A stretch of DNA of 64,000 bases from Mesorhizobium sp. NZP2077 (GTDB lineage Bacteria > Pseudomonadota > Alphaproteobacteria > Rhizobiales > Rhizobiaceae), in the NCBI RefSeq assembly GCF_013170805.1, contig NZ_CP051293.1:6702001-6766000 (forward strand). The letters are read 5' to 3'. The position numbers and the translations under genes were made by a program. Numbering within the stretch: the stretch's first letter is position 1; every line of letters begins with the position of its first letter. This document shows positions 54,521 through 63,360 of the stretch, piece by piece. The notes under the pieces are model-generated. The model was not told the DNA's origin and did no database searches. It saw nothing but the letters and a program-made list of their open reading frames with translations.

Positions 54521-54860
54521 CGCGTGATCGCCGAAGCAATCGCCGAACTCGCCCAGTATCCCAGCTTCGATAACGACTGAATCGGCGGCGACTCAATGCA
54601 ACCTTGGCTTCCGGAGACCGCGCTGACCGCCGCCGGCCTGACCGCGCTCGCCGCGCAGGATGCTTCGGACAAGCAAATCACCTGCGTCAAGGCGCCCTTC
54701 AAGTCGCTGATCGACCATGTCTTTATCTCGCCCAATCTCGTGCCGTGCGACCACGATTTCACGATCCTCGCGCTCGACCGAACCATCGAGCGGTTCCAGG
54801 AAGTGTCGATCATCGCCCGGTCCTCTTGCGACTGGCCGGGCCTATCGGTGAGCGTTAGAT
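54521..54860 (+). pseudogene. Endonuclease/exonuclease/phosphatase family remnant
   Basis: One frame gives APFKSLIDHVFISPNLVP and another gives SVDHRPVLLRLAG, together the C-terminal active-site region (IDHVF ... SDHRPV) of the EEP family. The frame break and missing N terminus make it non-functional. Confidence 0.55.
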
Positions 54861-54861
54861 C

Positions 54862-55085
54862 CAGAACGAGGTTACACGGGATTCCTACAGCCCGCACATC
54901 GCAGCTGGCCGCCTGGCAAAGTCAAAGGGCAACCGTCTCACCGACGAAGACCGCGGCGAGCCGCAATCATCGAGCGAGGACGAAATAGTGGACAGCGAAG
55001 GGTTTTATCCGCATGCGGCAGGAGGATCGCTTTGTGGTTAGCGCTATTGCTGCGTATTCGATGCTTTTCTCGACCGGGTTTGCCC
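54862..55085 (+). pseudogene. hemN C-terminal fragment
   Basis: The plus strand reads NEVTRDSYSPHIAAGRLAKS and KGNRLTDEDR, then a gap, then AKGFIRMRQEDRFVVSAIAA. These match the C-terminal part of the HemN-like protein at 50493-51818 (NEVTRDSYCRHIAAGRLATS, GYRLTDEDR, KGFVRVRRQHRFAMRVVAAA). About 60 residues are lost in the middle and the reading frame is broken. Confidence 0.8.
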
Positions 55086-55253
55086 GTAGGCACAGCCAAG
55101 CAGCGTGAGGGGAGGCCAAAGGGATAACCAATCGTCGCTAAACGGCATGCTCCAGCAAATAACGGCAAGGCGGTAGCGGCGCGCTTGAGCCCCGGTTGAA
55201 GTGCTTGGAGTTTTTCCGAATGGGCGAGCGTTGCGACTAATGAAGGCGTCACA

Positions 55254-57077
55254 TCATTCGACGGTGACTGATTTTGCCAGGTTGCGTGGCTGGTCGAGAT
55301 CTGTGCCCATGAAGAGCGCCGTGTGGTACGCAAGAAGCTGTATCGGCAGCGAGAAGATCATCGGCGCGATAATCTCGTCGGTGGCCGGCAGCACGATCGT
55401 GTGCATCGTATCGAGTTTCGATGCGGCTGCCCCTTTTCCATCGGTGATGAGGATAATGCGCCCTCCGCGGGCGGCCACTTCCTGCATGTTGGAGAGGGTC
55501 TTGTCGAAAAAGCGATCATGTGGCGCGATGACGATCACTGGCATGTTCTCGTCTATCAATGCGATAGGACCGTGCTTCAATTCACCCGCCGCATAGCCTT
55601 CGGCGTGGATGTAGGAAATCTCCTTGAGCTTCAGCGCACCCTCCATCGCCAGTGGGAAATTTGTGCCACGGCCGAGATAAAGGACATGATGACACTTTGA
55701 CAGTTCGCGCGACAGAAGCTCAATCTCCGGCTGGATGCTGTCCAGTACCTGCCTCATGAGGCCCGGCATTTCGGCGAGGCTCTCGACGAGCGCCTGCACC
55801 TCATCTTCGGTCACGGTTCCGCGGGCCTTGGCTGCGTGGATGGCGAGTGCGGCAAGAGCGGCTAGCTGGCAGGTGAAGGCCTTGGTGGAGGCGACGCCGA
55901 TCTCTGGGCCGGCAAGGATCGGAAAGACCACATCGGCCTCCCGAGCCATGGTCGATTCGCGCGCATTGACGACAGCGCCAATTTTCAGCCCAAGCTGCTT
56001 GCAGTACCTCAGCGATGCCAGCGTATCGGCGGTTTCGCCCGACTGTGAAATGAACAGAGCCGCAGACTGCGGCGACAACGGAATCTCGCGATAGCGGAAT
56101 TCGGATGCAACATCTATTTCGACCGGCAGGCGCGCATAGCGCTCGAACCAGTATTTTCCGATCAGCCCGGCGAGATATGCGGTGCCGCAGGCAGAGATCG
56201 CCAAGCTCGGGATCTTGGCGAAGTCGATGCCAAAAACCGCATCGGCACCATTTTCGATGAAATTGATATAATGACCGAGCGCATCGGCGATGACCTCGGG
56301 CTGCTCGAGGATTTCCTTCTCCATGAAGTGGCGATGGCTGCCCTTGTTGGCCAGAGTGGCCACGGCCACGGAGGTCTGGCGCGGACGCGCGACGGGGTGG
56401 CCGTCGTAATCAAAGATATCAGCGCCCGTCCTGCCGACAACGGCCCAGTCACCGTCAATGAGATAGGTGATTTCATTCGTGAATGGAGCAAGCGCGATCG
56501 CGTCGGAGCCCAGGAACATCTCGCCGTCGCCGTGACCGATCGCCAGCGGTGGTCCATTGCGCGCCGCAATGATGGTCGACGGATCATCCTCAAAGAGGAT
56601 GGCAAGCGCGTAGGCACCCCTGACGCTTTTCAGCATGGCATGCACCGCCTCACCACGCCTCATGCCCTCCCGGCGGTGCCTTGCCAAGAGATGCGCAAGG
56701 ACCTCAGTGTCGGTGTCGGTCTGGAACTCGGCTCCCGTCGCCGCCAATTCGTCCTTCAGTTCGGCGAAATTCTCGATGATGCCGTTATGGACGACGGCCA
56801 CACCATCCGTGAAGTGCGGGTGTGCATTGCGTTCCGTCGGTGGCCCATGGGTTGCCCAGCGGGTGTGGGCGATGCCGATGGTACCACCCAGCGGCTCTTC
56901 CTTGAGCCTCCTCTCGAGATTGACGAGCTTGCCCTCCGCGCGCCGGCGGTGCAAGGTGCCCTCGGTGATCGTCGCAATGCCGGCCGAGTCATAGCCGCGG
57001 TATTCCAGACGCTTCAATGCGTCGACCAGGCGTTCCGACACCGGCTGTTGCCCAACGATGCCAACAATTCCGCACAT
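55254..57077 (-). CDS. nodM: Glucosamine-6-phosphate synthase NodM (GlmS family)
   Basis: A 607-residue glutamine-fructose-6-phosphate amidotransferase of full length. Cys2 is the glutaminase nucleophile (MCGIVGIVGQ), HTRWATHGPPTERNAHPH is the conserved glutaminase loop, and the two SIS domains follow with ISQSGETADTLASLRYCK and the C-terminal LAKSVTVE. It makes glucosamine-6-phosphate for the chitin backbone of Nod factor. A nod box lies 96 bases upstream on the coding strand, which is why I call it nodM and not housekeeping glmS. Confidence 0.92.
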   Translation of the reverse strand: MCGIVGIVGQQPVSERLVDALKRLEYRGYDSAGIATITEGTLHRRRAEGKLVNLERRLKEEPLGGTIGIAHTRWATHGPPTERNAHPHFTDGVAVVHNGIIENFAELKDELAATGAEFQTDTDTEVLAHLLARHRREGMRRGEAVHAMLKSVRGAYALAILFEDDPSTIIAARNGPPLAIGHGDGEMFLGSDAIALAPFTNEITYLIDGDWAVVGRTGADIFDYDGHPVARPRQTSVAVATLANKGSHRHFMEKEILEQPEVIADALGHYINFIENGADAVFGIDFAKIPSLAISACGTAYLAGLIGKYWFERYARLPVEIDVASEFRYREIPLSPQSAALFISQSGETADTLASLRYCKQLGLKIGAVVNARESTMAREADVVFPILAGPEIGVASTKAFTCQLAALAALAIHAAKARGTVTEDEVQALVESLAEMPGLMRQVLDSIQPEIELLSRELSKCHHVLYLGRGTNFPLAMEGALKLKEISYIHAEGYAAGELKHGPIALIDENMPVIVIAPHDRFFDKTLSNMQEVAARGGRIILITDGKGAAASKLDTMHTIVLPATDEIIAPMIFSLPIQLLAYHTALFMGTDLDQPRNLAKSVTVE

Positions 57078-57172
57078 GTTCTTCTCCGAATTCTTCCCGG
57101 CAGCCTTAGCCGACGCAGACGAGGGACGCCGCCCGGCATGCGCTCAGTTAGATTCTTCTAATGGAATCCAGT

Positions 57173-57221
57173 CAGTTCGGTAAAATTGATTGTTGGGATA
57201 GCCATCATCCACGCCATGGAT
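57173..57221 (-). promoter_or_regulatory. nod box upstream of nodM
   Basis: Read on the minus strand from 57221, the site starts ATCCATGGCGTGGATG, holds CAACAATCAATTTTACC and ends near 57173. Against the published 47-base nod box consensus I count about three mismatches, and the ATC-N9-GAT NodD contact motif is intact. NodD with a flavonoid would activate nodM. Confidence 0.88.
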
Positions 57222-57533
57222 GAACTAAACCTCAGTCCAATGCGGGTGATGTGAACCGGGGCGTACGCTTCCGCCTTCAACGGGCTGCGCATATCATGGC
57301 CGGCGCCCTCACCTGCGTTAATAGCATGCAAGCCGGCCGGAGGAGACGGGGAATACTTGGGCCGAGTGCGAATGGGTAGTCCCAGCGCACTCTTTGATCT
57401 CGCCGTTCAATTGTGCGGACGCTGCTTCATGCATCATTCCTCGGTTTGCTTCTCCAGGCCGGACGCAATGACTCCTTTCGGCGACGAGAAGCAAACCCTC
57501 TTCCGATCCCTGGGGCCACGCACCACGTCTTAG
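57222..57533. other. Gap between nodM promoter and traI
   Basis: About 310 bases with no gene-like frame beyond shadows and no clear terminator for traI. Confidence 0.4.
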
Positions 57534-58178
57534 CTATCCGCATGGGCCGTGCGGCAGGCCGAGAATCGGTCGCCACAGTACCGGCCCATTCAGACGTCCC
57601 CTCCAGCGGATGCGCAACAGGCTGGCGTGAGAGATCTCGAGAAACCCGGCCACCGCCTCCGTTTTGCCGACGGGCTGCGGCTTTCCGATACGCGACAATG
57701 GCCACGTTGCGAGGCGAAGGATCCGTTCCACACGCGTATCGGTCACCGTCACGATCCGGGTGAGATTGTTAGCCAAGCCGAATTCGATCATGCCGGCGAA
57801 GAGCTCGTAGGTTGCTTGGGCAAGGCCGCCTGCCGCCTTGGGCGTTGATGGGGGCAAATCGAGCGCGAAACGGCTGCTTTCCCATATGTCGGGACTCGCG
57901 GGCGCCACAGCTTCACCCAGCAGCGCCGGGAATGTGTCGCGCAACATGGTCGGCCCAGTGGTTGGCAAGAGGCGCACGCAGCCACGAATTCGCCAATCGG
58001 ATCCCTTGAGCAGCAGATAGACAGGCTTCAAGTCGTCAAAGGTGTCTGTTTCCATTTCGCCTCCGGTCTGAACTTCCCAATCGAGCCTCTCCTTGAAAAC
58101 CCGATATCTGAGCCCGTGCATCTCTTTGAGCTCGCCTGCGAATTCGCTGTAGAGGCCAGGTGTGATCAGCTGAATCAT
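57534..58178 (-). CDS. traI: Acyl-homoserine-lactone synthase (TraI/LuxI type)
   Basis: A 214-residue autoinducer synthase. The invariant LuxI residues are in place: Arg24, Phe28 and Trp34 in LRYRVFKERLDWEV, the acidic ETDTFDD, and WESSRFALD with the conserved Glu and Arg. It makes the quorum signal that, in ICEMlSym elements, controls excision and transfer through TraR. The ATG at 58178 is the family start; the frame extends upstream. No luxR/traR gene is adjacent. A 20-bp lux-type box lies 60 bases upstream. Confidence 0.9.
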   Translation of the reverse strand: MIQLITPGLYSEFAGELKEMHGLRYRVFKERLDWEVQTGGEMETDTFDDLKPVYLLLKGSDWRIRGCVRLLPTTGPTMLRDTFPALLGEAVAPASPDIWESSRFALDLPPSTPKAAGGLAQATYELFAGMIEFGLANNLTRIVTVTDTRVERILRLATWPLSRIGKPQPVGKTEAVAGFLEISHASLLRIRWRGRLNGPVLWRPILGLPHGPCG

Positions 58179-58237
58179 TCGTCGCCTCCGTGCGGGTTGT
58201 GTTCCCGCCATCGAAGGGCAAAGCGCACAGCGATGCA

Positions 58238-58257
58238 GCCTGTGGACGTTTACAGCT
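58238..58257 (-). promoter_or_regulatory. lux/tra-type box upstream of traI
   Basis: GCCTGTGGACGTTTACAGCT is a 20-base imperfect palindrome with outer CTGT and ACAG, matching the general lux box form (CTG-N10-CAG). It is 60 bases before the traI start, a suitable activator position for TraR-type feedback. Confidence 0.6.
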
Positions 58258-58527
58258 ATCCTCGCGGAAGGATCCGGATCTCGCCTGACCGGAGGCAGCC
58301 AGCCTGGCAACCGCATGGATCGTCCGAACGCGAGCTTTGCTTGGCATTTTCCAGATGGAAGGCCCCCTTGCCCTTTGAGACCTGCTTTCCAAGGCGTATT
58401 CGCGCGTTTTATCCATGCCTTTATGGTCTTGGAGAGCGTGGCGGGCAGGCTACACAGTGGGTGGCCGAGAGGTCGGGAATCAGTTGGAATGGAGGAATTC
58501 GTCTCGCCAAAGAGGGGATCCTTTGCA

Positions 58528-58834
58528 ATGCACTGCCTGCCCGACATTCCCGCTTCAACGTTACGCGCCACATACCGCCGAGTAACAGCCGGACCGGCGA
58601 CGCCGGCTGTGCTGGTTGTTGGCCTGATCAGCGGCGGCACGGTGAATCTGAGCCACGTCGCCAGCCATTTCCACAGACCGGCGAGCGTAGCCTCCAACGA
58701 TCGCCGGCGGCGACGCTTCTTCCAGTTTACCAGTTCGACGAGGACTGGCTGGCGTGTACGCTGGTGGCGCGGCTCAACCTACGCCCGCCCTTGCGGCTGT
58801 GCCTTGACTGCACCAATTGGAAGCAAGGACATTA
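58528..58834 (+). mobile_element. IS4-family transposase remnant, N-terminal part
   Basis: From an ATG at 58528 the frame reads MHCLPDIPASTLRATYRR, then LVVGLISGGTVNLSHVASHF; after a frame change near 58735 it continues FDEDWLACTLVARLNLRPPL and LCLDCTNWKQG. This matches the start of IS4-type transposases. The rest of the element is missing. Confidence 0.65.
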
Positions 58835-58859
58835 GGTTCGCATCAAGGAGCGAGGCAAT

Positions 58860-59612
58860 ATGCATCGTCGTAACCTGATTAGAGCATTCATCGCGCTGGG
58901 CGTGTGCCCGATCTGCGCCCAGACCGCGCGTGCGGCCAGCGCCCATTGGGGATATGGCGGCTCGGTCGGGCCGGAGCATTGGGCCGATCTGGACACGAGA
59001 AATTTCGCCTGTTCGGCGGGCAGGCAGCAGTCACCCATCGACATCGCCGGCACGGTAAAGGCGGATATACCGCGCATCGACATCAGTTGGCTCAAGGGCG
59101 GCGGCAGGATGGTGAACAACGGCCACACCATTCAAATCAACATGCCGGAAGGCAGCACCTTGACCCGCGGGGATCGCGTCTACCAACTGGCACAGTTGCA
59201 TTTCCACGCGCCGAGCGAGCATCACGTGGCGGGCATGAGCTTCCCGATGGAAGCGCATTTTGTCCATAAAGACACAAAGAGCGATACTCTGGGTGTGCTG
59301 AGCGCCCTTCTTACGCCTGGCGCGACAAATATCAGCTTTGCCGGTCTCGCCAAGGTCTTTCCGGCCCGGCCCGGCGAGGAGATGGCAGTTGACGAGTTCG
59401 ATCCCAACGGGCTTTTGCCGGCCTCGCTCGGCTACTGGACCTATGAGGGATCATTAACGACTCCGCCCTGCACCGAAAACGTGGAGTGGATGGTTGCAAT
59501 GGAACCGGTCGAGGTCGACACCGCAGACATCAAGCGGTTTACGACGCTTTACGCATCTAACGCGCGGTCGATCCGTCCCTCCAATCGGCGCTTCATCCTA
59601 GGCCTCAGCTAA
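58860..59612 (+). CDS. Alpha-type carbonic anhydrase
   Basis: A 250-residue periplasmic zinc enzyme that interconverts CO2 and bicarbonate. A signal peptide covers about the first 26 residues (to RAA-SAHWGY). Zinc histidines are in QLHFHAPSEH (two) and EAHFVHKD (one), and the C-terminal SLTTPPCTENVEW loop is complete. A similar gene is known in Mesorhizobium symbiosis islands, where it may help bacteroid CO2 handling. It stands alone between an IS4 remnant and a gap. Confidence 0.93.
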   Translation: MHRRNLIRAFIALGVCPICAQTARAASAHWGYGGSVGPEHWADLDTRNFACSAGRQQSPIDIAGTVKADIPRIDISWLKGGGRMVNNGHTIQINMPEGSTLTRGDRVYQLAQLHFHAPSEHHVAGMSFPMEAHFVHKDTKSDTLGVLSALLTPGATNISFAGLAKVFPARPGEEMAVDEFDPNGLLPASLGYWTYEGSLTTPPCTENVEWMVAMEPVEVDTADIKRFTTLYASNARSIRPSNRRFILGLS

Positions 59613-60012
59613 GGTCATCGCGCGCGTCAAGCAAAATCGCGTTAACAATCGGGGGGGGTCGAACAGTACGACGCCACCTTGGTGGCGCTGGCATCGACCA
59701 TAATGCCCTAGGGTTCACAACAGCATGACCGGATCATGGGGAACTTGTGGGCCGCTTGCTTGCGGAGAACTGGGTGGCGTCACCGACACCCGTACACTCC
59801 GGCCTGGATCTGCTTGATCAGGGATTGATAAATTCGACGCGTCGCTCCCGCGCTGCGAGAACCCTCCTCATACTGGACCAATTAAAATCTCCAAAAGTGG
59901 CAGTTTAGTTTGGACCAGTGAACTGCAATATTGGCTTGCAGTCAGGGAAGCGATCGTGACTGGGTCGCGCCGGTCATGGATTGCTTGCGCTCGAACTGAT
60001 GGAGTTGCCTGG
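59613..60012. other. Gap with TGGACCA direct repeats upstream of the amino-acid cluster
   Basis: Two TGGACCA copies at 59874-59880 and 59911-59917 are in direct orientation, 37 bases apart, with AT-rich sequence between them. This spacing resembles operators of MocR/GabR-type regulators, which often control LysE and related genes. No regulator gene is present. The rest of the gap has nothing I recognise. Confidence 0.45.
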
Positions 60013-60703
60013 ATGTTTGAGGGTCCCATCATCGACGGTCGAATTAAGAATATTGCATCGGGGTTTAGAGCCGTGAGCGTCTACGTCGATGCCACTTCAG
60101 CTGGAGAAGGACGTTTCGATCCCCGATTGCTTGGTGATGCCTGCGATTGCGCGTTGGCGGATGGCCCGGCTTGGGCAGAAGCTCATCTGGCGAGTTGGTC
60201 CGACGCCTACGTCGTCTTTGGCGCGAAGCCTAACCGTACGCCGTGCTCAGCCCAGGGCCCTCAGAAAGCGGGTTCTGAAAGACGGCACTCTTTCGACGAT
60301 CAACCCGATCGTCGATCTCTACAACGCCATCAGCCTGAAATACGCAGTCCCGGTGGGTGGAGAGAATTTTGACGCCTATGTCGGAAGACCCCACCTGACG
60401 ATCGCTGACGGGAGTGAGACGTTCGACACCATGATGAATGGAGAGGCGGTCAACGATCCTCCCTTGCCCGGTGAGGTCATCTGGCGCGACGACATTGGCG
60501 TCACCTGCCGACGCTGGAACTGGCGACAGGGCACTCGAACCCGCCTGAAGACCCTAACAGGCCGGATGTGGTTCGTACTGGAGGCGTTGGAGACCATGCC
60601 GGACGATGCATTGGCAGAGGCGACGGATGCCATGGTCGGAGGGCTGAATGCCTTGATGCCTGGCTGCAAAATCGCGAGCCAAGAAATTGCCATCGCCGGA
60701 TGA
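60013..60703 (+). pseudogene. B3/4 tRNA-binding domain protein gene with a frameshift
   Basis: From ATG 60013 the first frame reads RIKNIASGFRAVSVYVDATS and ASWSDAYVVFGAKPNRTPCS; near 60255 the match moves to the next frame as ALRKRVLKDGTLSTINPIVD, LYNAISLKYAVPVGGENFDA and so on to the stop at 60703. Together they give one complete B3/4-domain protein of about 230 residues, a family related to the editing domain of phenylalanyl-tRNA synthetase. A single-base change could restore it, so a sequencing error is possible. It lies upstream of lysE and the DapA-family gene. Confidence 0.75.
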
Positions 60704-60787
60704 GGTTTCCGGTCGAGCGAGTGGATCCATGGCCGCCCGGGGCATCCGGCGCGATCGATCCGATCGAGATTATCAAGGGCTGAGAGA

Positions 60788-61426
60788 ATGAATGTCGATC
60801 TCCATCAGTTGCTCATCGTCTTTGCTGCATATGTCATTGCCGCGGGGAGCCCCGGCCCGAGCAACATGCGCATTATGGGGGTTGCGATGGCGCGCGGCAG
60901 AGGTGCAGCGCTCATGCTCGCCTCCGGCGTCGTCAGCGGCTCGATCTTTTGGGGTTTTATGGCCTCCACCGGCATCTCCGCCCTGTTGGCCAGGTACGCC
61001 CAGGCACTTCTCGTTCTGCAGGTTTTCGGGGGGCTTTACCTGCTGTTCCTCGCCTTCAGAGCGGGACGGTCGGCGCTTACGTCGAACGAGAAGCTGGCGG
61101 TGCGCGCATCGACCGACCAAGTCGCTCTTTCGCGGGGTGAGCTCTATAGGAAGGGCCTCTTGATGCATTTGGCGAACCCAAAATCCGTGCTGGCATGGAT
61201 CGCGCTCGTCACGCTGGGGATCGGCCCGAATTCATCGTGGCAGCGCATCGCGGCGATATTGGGTGGCTGCGCCATCCTAAGTGTCACGATATTCTGCGGC
61301 TACGCCATTGTCTTCTCCACACCGCCTATGGTGGCTCTGTATCGCCGCTGCCGCCGCTGGATCGAAAGTCTGTTGGCGATGTTCTTCGCGTTCGCCGGGC
61401 TGCGTATGCTGCTTTCCCGTATGTAG
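60788..61426 (+). CDS. LysE family amino-acid exporter
   Basis: A 212-residue inner-membrane protein with about six helices. The LysE/RhtB signature appears as AAGSPGPSNMRIMGVAMARG with GRGAALMLASGVVSGSI, and LLMHLANPKSVLAWIALVTL later. It exports amino acids or related molecules. The gene is 84 bases after the B3/4 gene and 15 bases before the DapA-family gene, so the three form one unit. Confidence 0.92.
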   Translation: MNVDLHQLLIVFAAYVIAAGSPGPSNMRIMGVAMARGRGAALMLASGVVSGSIFWGFMASTGISALLARYAQALLVLQVFGGLYLLFLAFRAGRSALTSNEKLAVRASTDQVALSRGELYRKGLLMHLANPKSVLAWIALVTLGIGPNSSWQRIAAILGGCAILSVTIFCGYAIVFSTPPMVALYRRCRRWIESLLAMFFAFAGLRMLLSRM

Positions 61427-61441
61427 TTTCGAAAGGAATGG

Positions 61442-62332
61442 ATGATGACTTTGTTTCGCGGCCTGTCGGCGTTCCCCCTTACGCCAACCGATGCGGAAGG
61501 GCATGTCGACACCGAGGGTCTGGCTCGTTTTCTCGAGCGTATTCAACACGCGGGAGCGGACTCCATCGGCCTTCTGGGGAGCACGGGCGGTTATGCTTAC
61601 CTCACCAGGGAAGAACGCAAGCGTGCCGTTCAGGCTGCCGTGGAATGCATCGGCGGCAAAACGCCTCTTGTCGTGGGTGTGGGTGCATTGCGTACCGATG
61701 AAGCTCAGGCTCTGGCGCGCGATGCCAAATCCGCTGGCGCTGACGGCCTGCTCCTGGCACCGATGTCCTACGTTCCCCTGAACGAGGACGAAGTCTTCCA
61801 GCACTTCGTCGCCGTGGCCGAGGCGGGGGAATTGCCTTTGTGCATATATAACAATCCAAGCACCACGCGCTTCACATTCAGCGACGCATTGATCGCCCGG
61901 CTGTCAGAGGTGTCCAACATCGTCGCGGTGAAAATGCCTCTGGCGGCGAATGACGATTACGCGGGGGAACTGGCACGTTTGCGGTCGATGACGCCTGACA
62001 CGTTCACAATCGGATACAGCGGCGATTGGGGCGCGGCGGATGCCCTGCTTGCCGGATGTGACACCTGGTACAGCGTTGCGGCAGGTCTGCTGCCGGTCCC
62101 GGCGCTTGCGCTGACGCGTGCAGCGCAGTCCGGCGACGCGGTGGAGTCCACTCGGTTGAACCGCGCTTTCGGGCCGCTCTGGACCTTGTTCAAACACTAC
62201 GGCAGCTTCCGCGTTATGTTCGTCATCGCCGACTACCTCGGTCTGGCGCACGTCCAGCCACCGCGCCCTATTTTGCCGTTGCCGGAGGACGCCGGAGATG
62301 ACATTAGGCAGGCATTGGAGAAGCTCGAATAG
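61442..62332 (+). CDS. DapA-family (dihydrodipicolinate synthase-like) lyase
   Basis: A 296-residue class I aldolase-type protein. Family landmarks are FPLTPTDAEGHVDTEGLARF, LLGSTGGYAYLTREER, CIYNNPSTT with the conserved Tyr, and VAVKMPL with the Schiff-base Lys. The family includes dihydrodipicolinate synthase and several keto-acid lyases; without the exact active-site set I do not assign a substrate. It is likely co-transcribed with lysE. A truncated copy of part of it lies at 54359-54520. Confidence 0.88.
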   Translation: MMTLFRGLSAFPLTPTDAEGHVDTEGLARFLERIQHAGADSIGLLGSTGGYAYLTREERKRAVQAAVECIGGKTPLVVGVGALRTDEAQALARDAKSAGADGLLLAPMSYVPLNEDEVFQHFVAVAEAGELPLCIYNNPSTTRFTFSDALIARLSEVSNIVAVKMPLAANDDYAGELARLRSMTPDTFTIGYSGDWGAADALLAGCDTWYSVAAGLLPVPALALTRAAQSGDAVESTRLNRAFGPLWTLFKHYGSFRVMFVIADYLGLAHVQPPRPILPLPEDAGDDIRQALEKLE

Positions 62333-62586
62333 CCGAGCACAGGGCATGCCCAGTGCCACTGCTAGTTAGGCACCCGGCGCGCGGGCGTTCCGCGCACCGT
62401 TCGAGATGGAAGTTGGGCGGCGCAGAATTGGATCGGGTTGGTCGCGCGTTGGCTTTGCGGTCTCTTCGGTGGTGAAATGGTCGCAACGTTATCGTGCTCC
62501 GGTAGCGCCGGGAAGATGGGCGGCCATCGCAAACGCGTTCTGCAGCCGCATCGAACTTTCATCCGCGACCAAAGGACCGGAAGTAG
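62333..62586. other. Gap between the DapA-family gene and an IS remnant
   Basis: About 250 bases with no gene-like frame. It probably holds the decayed left part of the following IS. Confidence 0.35.
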
Positions 62587-63290
62587 AATTTCGAGCTGAT
62601 CGTAGGCCGCTCGCTGCCTGAAGAGGGTGCTCCGCGCTACATCGGTTTCGTCTATGGCTATGATCGCGAGCCGCAACGGCGCATTCTCGACCATCTCAAG
62701 AAGCAGCCCGTCCAAGCCAATCAGGATATCACCTTCGTTACCGACGGTGGGGAAGAATCGCCGACTGGTTCCATATCACCGTGCGCATCAGGGTCCTTCG
62801 GCAGTTCGTGCAAGGGCTCGAAAACCAGGACGAGCAGACCGGACAGGACCTGCTCGAAACTCTGCGCAGGATCAAATGGCATCTCTGGCATGTTGACGTC
62901 TATCGGGCCCGTCACGAAATCGCCGACCTGCAATTCGACGCGGAAGGTCTCGAAACAGGCTAGCCGAACATGCGCAAGTTCCTGACCGCCATCGGCGAGC
63001 TCACCAGGCCTACATCGCCTCCAACAGTGCCAGCCTGATTAATTACGGCGAGCGTTAGCGGTCCGGAGATCGCATCTCTTCGGCCCTCGTCAAGGCCACC
63101 GTCAACGCCGTTCCAAGCGGGTCGCCAACAAATGGCAGATGCAGTGGAGCAGGATCGGCGCACATCTTCTGCTGCAAACCCGCACGCAGATCCTCGATGA
63201 CCGTCCCGACGCGCTTGGCGTGCAGCCGCTCACCTCGCCCGCGCCCCGCGGTGGTTCTTGCCAAGAGACGCTCGCTCGCATCTAACGAAA
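62587..63290 (+). mobile_element. ISKra4-family transposase remnant
   Basis: In successive plus-strand frames I read LIVGRSLPEEGAPRYIGFVY, GYDREPQRRILDHLKKQPV, DITFVTDGGE, ADWFHITVRIRVLRQFVQGL, RRIKWHLWHVDVYRARHEIA and VANKWQMQWSRIGAHLLLQT. This order matches ISKra4-type transposases (FGFV, DGG, DWFHI, W). At least three frame changes break it and the ends are not visible. Confidence 0.7.
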
Positions 63291-63311
63291 ACCGCCGCTG
63301 CATTTAGCTGC

Positions 63312-63360
63312 ATCCATTGTTCGGATGCGTGCGATCCAAACAATCAATTTGTTCAATCAG
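63312..63360 (+). promoter_or_regulatory. Second nod box, no gene identified downstream
   Basis: The site starts ATCCATTGTTCGGATG, then GATCCAAACAATCAATTTG and ends CAATCAG. The ATC-N9-GAT motif and the AAACAATCAATTT core are exact; I count about six mismatches to the consensus, mainly in the final ACC. It points to the right. Confidence 0.75.

Noticed and set aside
60240..60260. Programmed frameshift in the B3/4 gene
   Set aside because: I see no slippery heptamer or downstream hairpin, so a mutation or sequencing error is more likely.
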